Assembly: GCA_018435125.1 (NCBI GenBank)
Contig: JAHDNZ010000002.1
Location: 1 to 32,186 of the forward strand
Direction: 5' to 3'
Origin: Bacillota bacterium
Lineage (GTDB): Bacteria > Bacillota > DTU065
DNA length: 32,186 bases
The translations under genes were made by a program, and so were the position numbers. The notes under the pieces are model-generated. The model was not told the DNA's origin and made no database searches. It worked only from the letters and a program-made list of their open reading frames with translations. Positions within the stretch are counted from its first letter, which is position 1. The number at the start of each line of letters is the position of its first letter. This document shows, in pieces, positions 7,359 through 13,424 of this stretch.

Positions 7359-8296
7359 TAGCTAACCAGCTCCTTCTGTTTATCCAATATCGCTTGCCAG
7401 CTATCACTGTCAAAGGCAAGGATCAGAATATCGTGCTGCTCTTCTGTTAACCTGTCCCAGTTGACATCACCATTAACAATGGCTTCTGGTGCAATATCAG
7501 CTACAACTGCAACCATGTCTGATTTCTCCGTACAACCTTTGGATTTTACCAAATCGTAGAACTTAATAAGCCTTTCTTTAGTCATTGACCAAGGCTGAGG
7601 TTCTGGTTCTACACCAGCTTCGAGCCATTGCTTAATTGCTTTAGCTAGCTCTTCGCCCGGCTTTTCCCATATCGTGTTTAACATACCTTTAGCTCTACTC
7701 TTGCTTATTTGCCCGGTATTATCTAGCGTCATATCGAGTACAAGGTCAAACTCGTATTCAGCACCGTCCCTAGTTATGGGAGCCATTCCGACCTTGCGTA
7801 TAGTCTTATTGCCTTTTGAATCCTCTGTCTGCACATAGTCCATCTTGCTTCTCATTGTTGCAATGATATGGCACTTGCTTGTAGTTATAGCATCCAGGAA
7901 TTTGTTGTGTAGCGGTGTAACATCTGCCCAGGCAGCATAGCTGTTTCCCTTCCACTTAGTGCGGGTGAACTTCTCTACCAGTTCCAAACAGCCACCCTTA
8001 CCTGACCATTCATGAGTCATGCTGTCTATTACAATGCAATCATAGCCTTCTTTTTCGAACAATTTTATTGCTTCAATATAGACGTCTGGTGAATAGTCAT
8101 CTGCTAATTCAATAACATCAAAATCAAACTCATCAGCATATTTACTTGCTGTTCCGTTTTCTGAATCAATTACGCCAACTTTATCAAACATCAGTGTTGC
8201 TAGTTTAAGGGATGTGTAGGTCTTCCCAGACCCGCTCGGTCCCATTATCGCCATTCTTAATTTCGACTGTTTTCTAGTCGCTTTCTTAATTTGCAT
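7358..8296 (-). CDS. Sak4-like RecA-fold ATPase (phage recombinase)
   Basis: A 312-residue P-loop ATPase. Walker A is GPSGSGKT at residues 19-26, DSENGTASKYAD follows, and Walker B is DCIVIDSMTHEW. The segment HIIATMRSKMDYVQ and the Lys/Arg-rich GMAPITRDGAEYEFDLVLDM region are typical of the AAA_24 / Sak4 group of phage recombination ATPases. These promote single-strand annealing with a phage SSB. The C-terminal 80 residues look like a separate helical domain. Placement with Gam and SSB supports a recombination or repair role. GGAGG lies about 8 bases before the ATG. Confidence 0.83.
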   Translation of the reverse strand: MQIKKATRKQSKLRMAIMGPSGSGKTYTSLKLATLMFDKVGVIDSENGTASKYADEFDFDVIELADDYSPDVYIEAIKLFEKEGYDCIVIDSMTHEWSGKGGCLELVEKFTRTKWKGNSYAAWADVTPLHNKFLDAITTSKCHIIATMRSKMDYVQTEDSKGNKTIRKVGMAPITRDGAEYEFDLVLDMTLDNTGQISKSRAKGMLNTIWEKPGEELAKAIKQWLEAGVEPEPQPWSMTKERLIKFYDLVKSKGCTEKSDMVAVVADIAPEAIVNGDVNWDRLTEEQHDILILAFDSDSWQAILDKQKELVS

Positions 8297-8360
8297 TTTT
8301 GTATTCCTCCCAATTACTCACGGTAAGTCTCCCCACCTTGAGTGTTATGATTTTAAAAGC

Positions 8361-8639
8361 TTAATTAGCTTGCTTTACTGAATCTGGGTAAGGTAAGAAA
8401 ATAACAGCTTTATTCCTCACTCCTAAAGCTTTACTACGAACATCAAACCACTGGTGAGAATCTCCAGAATATACTTCTGTTTGTACATCAGTTTCAATTT
8501 CACAAATCATTTCTTCAAGTTTTTGTGCCACATCATTGGCTTCTTCATTAGACCTTAAATCCGAACTAAATACGTTAATTTCAATTGTTACACTGCAGCC
8601 TAGCTCCTTCTCTAAGGCCGCCTTAAATTCTCTAAGCAT
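8361..8639 (-). CDS. Phage hypothetical protein, 92 aa
   Basis: A soluble alpha/beta protein (MLREFKAALEKELGCSVTIEI, later a beta-rich C-terminus ending FLPYPDSVKQAN). AAGGAGG lies 8 bases before the ATG at 8639. The Shine-Dalgarno site overlaps the last of four alternating complementary modules in the upstream gap, so its translation may be RNA-regulated. No family is recognised. Confidence 0.65.
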   Translation of the reverse strand: MLREFKAALEKELGCSVTIEINVFSSDLRSNEEANDVAQKLEEMICEIETDVQTEVYSGDSHQWFDVRSKALGVRNKAVIFLPYPDSVKQAN

Positions 8640-8735
8640 TGTATTGCCCTCCTTAAATGTGATATACTAAGGGCAGAAGTATTGGGGAATCTTCTACCCT
8701 TGCCCTTTTGAGTGCTCACAACACGTCAAAGGGCA
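8640..8735 (-). promoter_or_regulatory. Candidate RNA switch: four alternating hairpin modules
   Basis: Read leftward, this gap holds TGCCCT (in 8735-8730), AGGGCA (8706-8701), TGCCCT (8675-8670) and AGGGCA (8650-8645). Module 1 extends to a 10-base arm (8726-8735) that includes the upstream gene's stop codon and pairs with 8701-8711, with one bulge and an inner GTG/CAC stem. Module 3 lies in another 10-base stem, 8691-8700 with 8670-8679, with one T-G wobble. Module 4 overlaps the Shine-Dalgarno site of the next gene. Pairings 1:2, 2:3 and 3:4 are mutually exclusive in part. There is no U-tract, so translational control is more likely than termination. A protein-binding repeat array is the alternative. 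Confidence 0.5.
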
Positions 8736-8929
8736 TTTTCTTTTACTGTCGGTTCTGAAGCTATCAAGATTGGCTCACCGCCATAGAACACCTCAACAAC
8801 TGCACTGTGCTTTCTGGGTAGAGTTCGCAGGAGCTTGTCTGCTTTCTCTTCAGCTAACTCCATCTCCGGGAAGCTGCCTTTGAACCGCCTTACCCGGTTT
8901 GTTAAAGTAAGATAAACCTCGTATTGCAT
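8726..8929 (-). CDS. Phage hypothetical protein, 67 aa
   Basis: A short protein with an N-terminal beta segment (MQYEVYLTLTNRVRRFKG), a helix (EMELAEEKADKLLRTL) and two C-terminal strands (SAVVEVFYGGEPILIASE). AAGGAGG lies upstream of the ATG at 8929. Its stop codon forms part of module 1 of the downstream candidate RNA switch. The family is not recognised. Confidence 0.62.
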   Translation of the reverse strand: MQYEVYLTLTNRVRRFKGSFPEMELAEEKADKLLRTLPRKHSAVVEVFYGGEPILIASEPTVKENAL

Positions 8930-8941
8930 AACACCACCTCC

Positions 8942-9727
8942 TTAAGCTATCTCTCTCAGATGCCCTAAAATCTCATTAATATCGGTCTCGTATAGCTTCA
9001 AAGCAATCTTATAGAGATTATCTATATGTCCGAACTTCTCAGCGTATTTAACAACTGATAGCTTGTCCTTACTCCTTTTCTGCTTTAAGTTGTAACCTTC
9101 ACATCTAGCTCTTAAGTCTACCGAATGCACTTCTTTGTACCGGTCATATAGCTCATTCCAGCGCTCAGAGAAGTTAGCGTTTTTGTACCGAACTACTTTA
9201 TTTAACACGTTTCGCTTAGCATAGATATCAATATCATCAGTAACACCTTTGATAACTTCTGTTTTATGGTCTAAAGCTTTCTGCTTGTCCTCTAGTTGAT
9301 TGCGTCTATATCTATCTAAGTTGGCAGCGGCTATTCCTGCCTCTTCTACAGTACGTGCTTGAAAGATAGCCAGTTGAAGCTTTTGTTCTTCTGTAAGCAT
9401 GGTTATAGCTTGTTCCAAGCTCTCTTCTAGCTGGTGGAATCTGTTAATGTAGGTGGCGGTGAATATTGCTCCTTTAAGGCCGGTAAGTTTGTGGGCTATG
9501 AATTCGCAACCCTTCTTTGTGATTAAGTAACATTTATACTCCTTGCCTGTACCGGCTTGATAACTACTCTCTAAAAAGAATTCATCAGAACGCAAATCTG
9601 CGTTTTGACCTAAATAACCAAGATAAACTTCAATGTCCCTTAATAAATCTGCATGCCTTTTCTCAACCATATCCGCAACCTCTCGGCTGTCCAGTGTTAA
9701 AACTTTCTTTTCTTGCAAGTCGTTCAT
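8942..9727 (-). CDS. rha: Rha-family phage regulatory protein (antirepressor-like)
   Basis: The 261-residue protein starts with the Rha domain signature: VLTLDSREVADMVEKRHADLLRDIEVY, then FFLESSYQ, KEYKCYLITKKGCEFIAHKLTG and FTATYINRFHQLEE. The C-terminal 150 residues are helical and charged, like the ORF6C/KilA-C type tails of antirepressors. Rha and antirepressor proteins modulate lysogeny or interfere with host regulators. The ATG overlaps the previous gene's stop (ATGA), so it is coupled within the early operon. The N-terminal domain is clear; the C-terminal assignment is less sure. Confidence 0.88.
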   Translation of the reverse strand: MNDLQEKKVLTLDSREVADMVEKRHADLLRDIEVYLGYLGQNADLRSDEFFLESSYQAGTGKEYKCYLITKKGCEFIAHKLTGLKGAIFTATYINRFHQLEESLEQAITMLTEEQKLQLAIFQARTVEEAGIAAANLDRYRRNQLEDKQKALDHKTEVIKGVTDDIDIYAKRNVLNKVVRYKNANFSERWNELYDRYKEVHSVDLRARCEGYNLKQKRSKDKLSVVKYAEKFGHIDNLYKIALKLYETDINEILGHLREIA

Positions 9728-10014
9728 TTATAAGCCTCCTTGCTCAAGTTGTCTCGACTCAGCTTGCTTTCAAGATAACGAAGATACTCTCCAAACAACC
9801 TAGTAGCTGCTATTTTAGCTTCTTGTGGTGTAGCAAAGCCAAACTCAGCATGAGTTGCTTCTTGTTTATCAGCATCAATAATTGCAGCTGTCCAGGTATG
9901 GTCAAAGGGTGTTGCAGTTACTTCAAGTTGCACTCTAAAATCTCTAAGTAAAGTTTCAATAGTTATAGGCACTACATACTTATCTTCAGCGGTCATAGTC
10001 CACATGACACTCAT
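9724..10014 (-). CDS. Phage hypothetical protein, 96 aa
   Basis: A small acidic alpha/beta protein (VVPITIETLLRDFRVQLEVT, then WTAAIIDADKQEATHAEFGF and a C-terminal helix). AAGGAGG precedes the ATG at 10014. It overlaps both neighbours by ATGA junctions, so three genes in a row (56 aa, this one, Rha) are coupled. The family is not recognised. Confidence 0.62.
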   Translation of the reverse strand: MSVMWTMTAEDKYVVPITIETLLRDFRVQLEVTATPFDHTWTAAIIDADKQEATHAEFGFATPQEAKIAATRLFGEYLRYLESKLSRDNLSKEAYK

Positions 10015-10181
10015 GTTATCGCCTCCTTAGATTGTTCCGCTGCCTCTTCTGCAGCTCGCCAAGCTAACCGTGCTATGTTATCTAAAGTTCTTTGTATATC
10101 TTCAGGCGTTCTGTCCTTATAAGCGTCATCATGGATTGTTATTTTTGTATTTCCTATCATCCATTCAGCAACAATGGCCAT
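10011..10181 (-). CDS. Phage hypothetical protein, 56 aa
   Basis: A short gene with a strong AAAGGAGG site before the ATG at 10181, reading MAIVAEWMIGNTKITIHDDA, then a helical Ala/Glu-rich tail (RLAWRAAEEAAEQSKEAIT). It ends in an ATGA overlap with the 96-residue gene downstream, which supports it as real. The fold suggests a beta hairpin followed by a helix. The function is unknown. Confidence 0.65.
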   Translation of the reverse strand: MAIVAEWMIGNTKITIHDDAYKDRTPEDIQRTLDNIARLAWRAAEEAAEQSKEAIT

Positions 10182-10275
10182 TTGGCATAACCTCCTTTAC
10201 GCTATGATATGCAGGATAATTCTTTCTGCTCACCTAACTTCTGGTAAGATACATTCAGAAGGGAGGTGATTATAT

Positions 10276-10497
10276 ATGAAACGGATATACGCTAATCTTC
10301 TTGGTGTTTGGGTTGATATTACAAACACTGGAACTGTTGCCGATCTTCAAAAACCTGTTATATATTTTGAGGAAAACTTAACTTATGAAGATGGTTCTAA
10401 AGTTGCTAAATGCTTTGGATATGACTATATTCATGTTCAATACAACGGCAAGGATTATCGGATACACCCTAGCATGATTCAAATAGTTACAGAATAG
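10276..10497 (+). CDS. Small rightward gene inside the leftward early operon
   Basis: A 73-residue protein (MKRIYANLLGVWVDITNTGT at the start, ending IHPSMIQIVTE), beta-rich with several Tyr. A strong AGAAGGGAGGTGAT site precedes the ATG. It runs against all its neighbours. Its TAG is directly adjacent to the stop of the converging gene at 10498. A weak promoter-like pair, TTGGCA (10182-10187) and TATGAT (10203-10208), lies upstream with a short 15-base spacer. It may be a lysogenically expressed cargo gene (moron). The family is not recognised. Confidence 0.68.
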   Translation: MKRIYANLLGVWVDITNTGTVADLQKPVIYFEENLTYEDGSKVAKCFGYDYIHVQYNGKDYRIHPSMIQIVTE

Positions 10498-10692
10498 CTA
10501 CCAATCCAATTCACGTTTCAATGAACTTTTTATTTCCTCAGCGTCTGTAAGCTCCACCTTATTAGAGGCTGAGGAAAATTTTCTTTCTATAACGTGAGCC
10601 ACTTTTCGCCATTCGTAATACTTAAGACCTACAGCAAGTTCTGCTATCTTCATCAACTTGGTTTTACTCGTCTCTTCATGGTCTTTCCCCAT
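10498..10692 (-). CDS. Phage hypothetical protein, 64 aa
   Basis: A charged helical protein (MGKDHEETSKTKLMKIAELA, then YYEWRKVAHVIERKF and LTDAEEIKSSLKRELDW). AAGGAGGGG precedes the ATG at 10692. Its stop abuts that of the converging rightward gene. It belongs to the promoter-proximal part of the early operon. The function is unknown. Confidence 0.6.
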   Translation of the reverse strand: MGKDHEETSKTKLMKIAELAVGLKYYEWRKVAHVIERKFSSASNKVELTDAEEIKSSLKRELDW

Positions 10693-10743
10693 CCCTCACC
10701 CCTCCTTAACATTTTGGTCTTAGGTAATAGCCCTCAAGCTTTT

Positions 10744-11022
10744 TTACTGTAATGAGTCTTGGGGGTCTAACTCGTCTAGTGTTTGTATTTGGTTTAACAT
10801 GTGCTCTAATTTAACTAAAGTCGCACTAAAATCATCTGGTTGGTTTACTGCTCCCCAAGAAAGCCAGTCCATTATAGTTGCGATTAACATTCTCATCAGC
10901 TTTTCCTCCGCTGACGGTTTGTCTGGCTCAGGACCCACAAGCTCGCCAACCACCTCTTCTAAAGCTTTAAATAAAGCTTTATTGATTGATGTATTCAGCA
11001 TTGATTTGAGGTCTTTCTCCAT
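10744..11022 (-). CDS. Phage hypothetical helical protein, 92 aa
   Basis: An acidic, nearly all-helical protein (MEKDLKSMLNTSINKALFKA, a Pro-rich break GPEPDKPSAEE, then a hydrophobic helix LMRMLIATIMDWLSWGAV). I chose the ATG at 11022 because AAGGAGG lies 7 bases upstream; the in-frame GTG at 11028 is too close. It directly follows the Cro-like gene in the early operon. The family is not recognised. Confidence 0.62.
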   Translation of the reverse strand: MEKDLKSMLNTSINKALFKALEEVVGELVGPEPDKPSAEEKLMRMLIATIMDWLSWGAVNQPDDFSATLVKLEHMLNQIQTLDELDPQDSLQ

Positions 11023-11036
11023 CTTCACCCCTCCTT

Positions 11037-11273
11037 TCAGTTGGTGCTTGGTTGAACATCATGTCTACGTTCTGTAGTCTTAGTGTGCAAAAAAATTTGA
11101 TCTGGGGTTTTTTCTAAAACATTGGAAATCTTAACCGCCATCTCATATGTTAGTCTCCTTTCTCCTCGTTCAATTTGAGAGTAGTACTGTTTACTTATAT
11201 TTAATTCCTCAGCCATTACAGCTTGCGTTAATCCATTTTCTAACCTTAACGCCTTTAGCTTTTCTAAAGTCAT
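11037..11273 (-). CDS. Cro-like HTH regulator (Xre family)
   Basis: The 78-residue protein is essentially one helix-turn-helix domain: LKALRLENGLTQAVMAEELN, ISKQYYSQIERGERRLT and MAVKISNVLEKTPDQIF. This is the Xre/Cro layout, with the recognition helix around SKQYYSQIERG. It is the first gene of the early operon and probably acts at the operators just upstream, opposing the CI-like repressor at 11429. The leader from promoter to ATG is about 25 bases. A 16-base repeat of the promoter-proximal sequence lies in its last codons. Confidence 0.88.
   Translation of the reverse strand: MTLEKLKALRLENGLTQAVMAEELNISKQYYSQIERGERRLTYEMAVKISNVLEKTPDQIFLHTKTTERRHDVQPSTN
11062..11077. repeat. Copy 2 of TGTCTACGTTCTGTAG, in cro coding end
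   Basis: An exact 16-base direct repeat of 11286-11301. It contains the dyad CTAC-gttct-GTAG. It lies in the final codons of the Cro-like gene and may be a remote operator. Confidence 0.6.
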
Positions 11274-11285
11274 TTAATCACCTCT

Positions 11286-11301
11286 TGTCTACGTTCTGTA
11301 G
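11286..11301. repeat. Copy 1 of TGTCTACGTTCTGTAG, downstream of early promoter
   Basis: The 16-base sequence lies just after the -10 box of the early promoter, at about the transcription start, and contains the dyad CTAC-gttct-GTAG. The half-sites resemble those of the 11344-11365 operator (TCTAC/GTAGA) with different spacing. It could be bound by the Cro-like or CI-like protein. Confidence 0.55.
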
Positions 11302-11305
11302 CTTT

Positions 11306-11334
11306 ATTATAGTCTACTATTTGTGGATAGTCAA
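11306..11334 (-). promoter_or_regulatory. Early leftward phage promoter (sigma-A type)
   Basis: Read leftward, TTGACT (11334-11329), a 17-base spacer and TATAAT (11311-11306) form a near-perfect vegetative promoter. The expected start is about 11299, giving a 25-base leader before the Cro-like ATG. The spacer holds the palindrome ACTAT-N6-ATAGT (11316-11331), so a repressor bound there would block polymerase. Confidence 0.85.
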
Positions 11335-11405
11335 TACTTTTTTTCTACTATTTGTGGACTGTAGACTAAATACATTGCTTTGTCTGCTATTTGTGGACTA
11401 TACTT
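11314..11405. promoter_or_regulatory. Three operator boxes of the lysogeny switch
   Basis: Three copies of T-C-T-(A/G)-CTATTTGTGGA lie in the same orientation at about 11314-11327, 11344-11358 and 11384-11397. The first forms ACTAT-N6-ATAGT inside the early promoter, and the second extends to TCTAC-N12-GTAGA (11344-11365). The third overlaps the -10 region of the rightward promoter. Spacing between box starts is 30 and 40 bases. The layout fits cooperative repressor binding between divergent cro and cI genes. Confidence 0.75.
11375..11404 (+). promoter_or_regulatory. Possible repressor (rightward) promoter
   Basis: TTGCTT (11375-11380), an 18-base spacer and TATACT (11399-11404) precede the CI-like gene. 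The predicted start, near 11411, leaves only a very short leader before AAGGAGG (11413-11419). Operator box 3 overlaps the promoter, so autoregulation is expected. Confidence 0.5.
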
Positions 11406-11428
11406 AGTTCATAAGGAGGTGATTAAAT

Positions 11429-11794
11429 ATGTTCATTGGAAATAGGCTCAAAGAATTAAGAAATAAGAAAAGCATCACTCAAGAGGAGTTAGGCAAGACT
11501 ATTGGACTTTCCAAACAAACAATTTCTACTTATGAACTAGGTACACGAGAACCAGATAACGACACACTTTTAAAACTGGCTGATTTCTTCGCTGTCTCAT
11601 TAGACTATCTTTTAGGCCGTACCGACAACCCCGAAGGACTCACCGAGGAAGAGGAACAAAAACATATTGAGCTAGACGAAGTACTTAGCCACAAAAAAAT
11701 ACTCTTCTACGGTGAGCCTCTTTCACTCGAAGAGAAAGAAGCGGTGGTAAATGTACTAAAAATTATTAAGCAAAAAGATAAAGAAAAAAAGTGA
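11429..11794 (+). CDS. CI-like phage repressor (Xre family)
   Basis: The 121-residue regulator has an N-terminal helix-turn-helix (LKELRNKKSITQEELGKTIG, LSKQTISTYELGTREPDNDT, LLKLADFFAVSLDYLLGRTD) of the Xre type. A short acidic linker and a C-terminal helix probably used for dimerisation follow. There is no LexA/S24 peptidase domain. With ImmA/IrrE next door, induction probably follows the ICEBs1/phi105 ImmR-ImmA scheme, in which the peptidase cleaves the repressor. AAGGAGGT precedes the ATG. It is divergent from cro and shares the operator region. Confidence 0.9.
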   Translation: MFIGNRLKELRNKKSITQEELGKTIGLSKQTISTYELGTREPDNDTLLKLADFFAVSLDYLLGRTDNPEGLTEEEEQKHIELDEVLSHKKILFYGEPLSLEEKEAVVNVLKIIKQKDKEKK

Positions 11795-11811
11795 CAAACT
11801 AGTGTCACTTT
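11788..11811 (+). terminator. Weak hairpin after the repressor gene
   Basis: AAAGTGACA and TGTCACTTT form a perfect 9-base stem with a 6-base loop directly over the repressor stop codon. A second dyad, TCACTT-tg-AAGTGA (11805-11818), overlaps it. The tail has only a short T-run, so it may be partial termination or a regulator site controlling immA. Confidence 0.4.
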
Positions 11812-11844
11812 GAAGTGATATTATCTTCCTAAGAGGTGATCATC

Positions 11845-12291
11845 ATGAATATTGTACAACAAAAAGTAATAGATTTAGTACGGACATATAAAACGCGCGA
11901 CCCTCGTGACCTAGCAGAGATGTTACAGCTTCCCATACTGGAAATACCTTTGCCTAATAAATTTCGAGGGTTTTTACATAATAGCGAAGATAATGCTGCT
12001 ATAGTTGTTAATAAGTCTTTGACCGAAAGAGCACAGCGGACTGTAATTGCTCACGAAATTGGCCATTATTGCCTAGACCCTGAGTTTGAGTTATGTATGC
12101 ATTTGGCTGACAAAGTGCGTGCTACGAAGTCGGAGCAGAGAGCTGATTTATTTGCAGCTACTCTTTTGGTCGAATCGTGGAAAGGAGAATCTTGGGAGAT
12201 TGCTGAAAAGTATGATTTGGAAGAAGAGTTGGTTGTTTCTGTTATGAAGCAACTGGAATATAATGACAAAAAAGCAAGCGCTGCACTGTAA
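11845..12291 (+). CDS. immA: ImmA/IrrE-type metallopeptidase
   Basis: The 148-residue protein has the zinc motif HEIGH at residues 70-74 and, downstream, the third-ligand region EQRADLFAATLLV. The order matches ImmA/IrrE (DUF955). These peptidases cleave the partner repressor to induce the element. It lies 50 bases after the CI-like gene, with the usual immR-immA order. I chose the ATG at 11845 because AGAGG lies 8 bases before it; the GTG at 11836 overlaps that site. All catalytic residues appear intact, unlike the decayed copy that follows. Confidence 0.92.
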   Translation: MNIVQQKVIDLVRTYKTRDPRDLAEMLQLPILEIPLPNKFRGFLHNSEDNAAIVVNKSLTERAQRTVIAHEIGHYCLDPEFELCMHLADKVRATKSEQRADLFAATLLVESWKGESWEIAEKYDLEEELVVSVMKQLEYNDKKASAAL

Positions 12292-12365
12292 TGATCAGTT
12301 AAGTTCTCTTATGTAGAGTTTGGTTGGAAGCAAGGGGAGAGAGCGGAAGATAGTTGTTTGGTGTA

Positions 12366-12500
12366 AGTTGCTGACAAGGTACATGCTACAAAGTCTAAAA
12401 AAGAGCTGCTTTGTTTGCTACCACTCTTTTGATTGAATCTTGGGAAGGACAAGCTTGGGAGATTGCTGAAAGATATGATGTAGAAGAAGAGTTAATAACA
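12366..12500 (+). pseudogene. Remnant of a second immA gene, frameshifted
   Basis: This stretch is a diverged copy of the C-terminal third of the adjacent immA. It reads ADKVHATKSK, and then, after about a one-base frameshift, RAALFATTLLIESWEGQAWE followed by IAERYDVEEELIT. The functional gene has ADKVRATKSEQRADLFAATL, then LVESWKGESWEIAEKYDLEE. The HEIGH segment and everything upstream are absent, so it is a dead fragment left by duplication or recombination between related phages. The surrounding 12292-12365 and 12501-12534 hold nothing else I can support. Confidence 0.8.
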
Positions 12501-12534
12501 CGCTACTTCTGTACACCACTATAACACATAGTTG

Positions 12535-12651
12535 TTGACATAACACTTTTAGAGATCGGATCTAAAGAAATTTAACTTTTTACTACATAAAAAAGGAGGA
12601 AAGTGATATCATATATAGTACCATATAAATATATGATTACACTAAAGGTGT
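12535..12651 (+). promoter_or_regulatory. hicA upstream region: -35 box, dyads, orphan SD
   Basis: TTGACA (12535-12540) is a perfect -35 box, but the -10 position is poor (GGATCT at 17 bases). TTTAGA/TCTAAA forms a dyad (12548-12566). AAAGGAGG (12592-12599) is a full Shine-Dalgarno sequence with no good start codon; a GTG at 12603 is only 3 bases away. ATCATATAT and ATATATGAT (12608-12616, 12629-12637) form a 9-base inverted repeat with a 12-base spacer, a candidate HicB operator. HicA itself has only a weak AAAGG close to its ATG. Confidence 0.5.
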
Positions 12652-12909
12652 ATGACTAAAAAAGAGAAAATTTTGGAGGACATCAAAAATAACCCAAATG
12701 ATGTTTCACCTGAGTTACTTCATAGTTTATTAATTTATTATGGGTTTATTCACAGATGCGGGAAGGGTAGCCATCAAATATATAAGCACCCAAAATATAC
12801 TTATATGATGCTATCCGTCCCCAATCGTCGACCCATTAAAGCGATCTATGTAAAACGAGCTATTGAGTATATAGATGATATTATTGCTTTCCGGCAAATG
12901 GGAGATTAG
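12652..12909 (+). CDS. hicA: HicA-type toxin (mRNA interferase)
   Basis: The 85-residue protein resembles HicA, a small double-stranded-RNA-binding-fold toxin that cleaves mRNA. The catalytic histidine pattern G-K-G-S-H is at residues 37-41, followed by QIYKHPKY, a beta strand (MMLSVPNRRPIKAIYV) and a final helix (KRAIEYIDDII). It precedes hicB, in the usual toxin-first order. The weak ribosome binding site right at the ATG is expected for a toxin kept low. It is slightly longer than typical HicA (about 60-80). Confidence 0.85.
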   Translation: MTKKEKILEDIKNNPNDVSPELLHSLLIYYGFIHRCGKGSHQIYKHPKYTYMMLSVPNRRPIKAIYVKRAIEYIDDIIAFRQMGD

Positions 12910-12938
12910 AGGGTTTGAGGATTTAAGGAGGTAAAAGG

Positions 12939-13424
12939 ATGGACTATAGAATTACTTTAAGAGCATTGTCCGAAGAAGAAGGTGGCGGTTGGTTAGCTGA
13001 GATACCTGAGCTTCCTGGTTGTATGTCTGATGGTGAAACTACGCAGGAAGCGCTTGAGAATCTCCAAGACGCAAAAGAAACATGGTTAGAAATGGCTAAA
13101 GAAACCAACATGCGTATACCAGAACCTAGTAACATCGACAGCTACAGCGGGAAATTCCTTTTGAGAATACCAAAGAGTCTTCATCGGCACCTAACACTTG
13201 AAGCTGAGAGAGAAGGTACTAGCCTAAATCAATACATTGTTTATTTGCTTTCAAATAGACATGTGATGACTCTTTTTAACGAGTCAGCTTCTTCAGAAGG
13301 ACACGTAAAGCTACGTAATTACATTGAGCTATTAGTTCCTAAAGAATCATGGGAAGCAGCGCTGAAGACCGAAAAACCTGATATTTATAGTATTTTTACC
13401 GAAAGGATGAAAACTCGTGTCTAA
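12939..13424 (+). CDS. hicB: HicB-type antitoxin with DNA-binding domain
   Basis: The 161-residue antitoxin has the partial RNase-H-like HicB fold at residues 1-65 (YRITLRALSEEEGGGWLAEI, PELPGCMSDGETTQEALENL). A ribbon-helix-helix-like module lies at about 70-110 (KFLLRIPKSLHRHLTLEAER, EGTSLNQYIVYLL). A 50-residue C-terminal extension follows that most HicB proteins lack. It should bind HicA and repress its own promoter. A strong AAGGAGG precedes the ATG, so antitoxin should outweigh toxin. The third gene's GTG overlaps its stop by 8 bases. Confidence 0.9.
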   Translation: MDYRITLRALSEEEGGGWLAEIPELPGCMSDGETTQEALENLQDAKETWLEMAKETNMRIPEPSNIDSYSGKFLLRIPKSLHRHLTLEAEREGTSLNQYIVYLLSNRHVMTLFNESASSEGHVKLRNYIELLVPKESWEAALKTEKPDIYSIFTERMKTRV

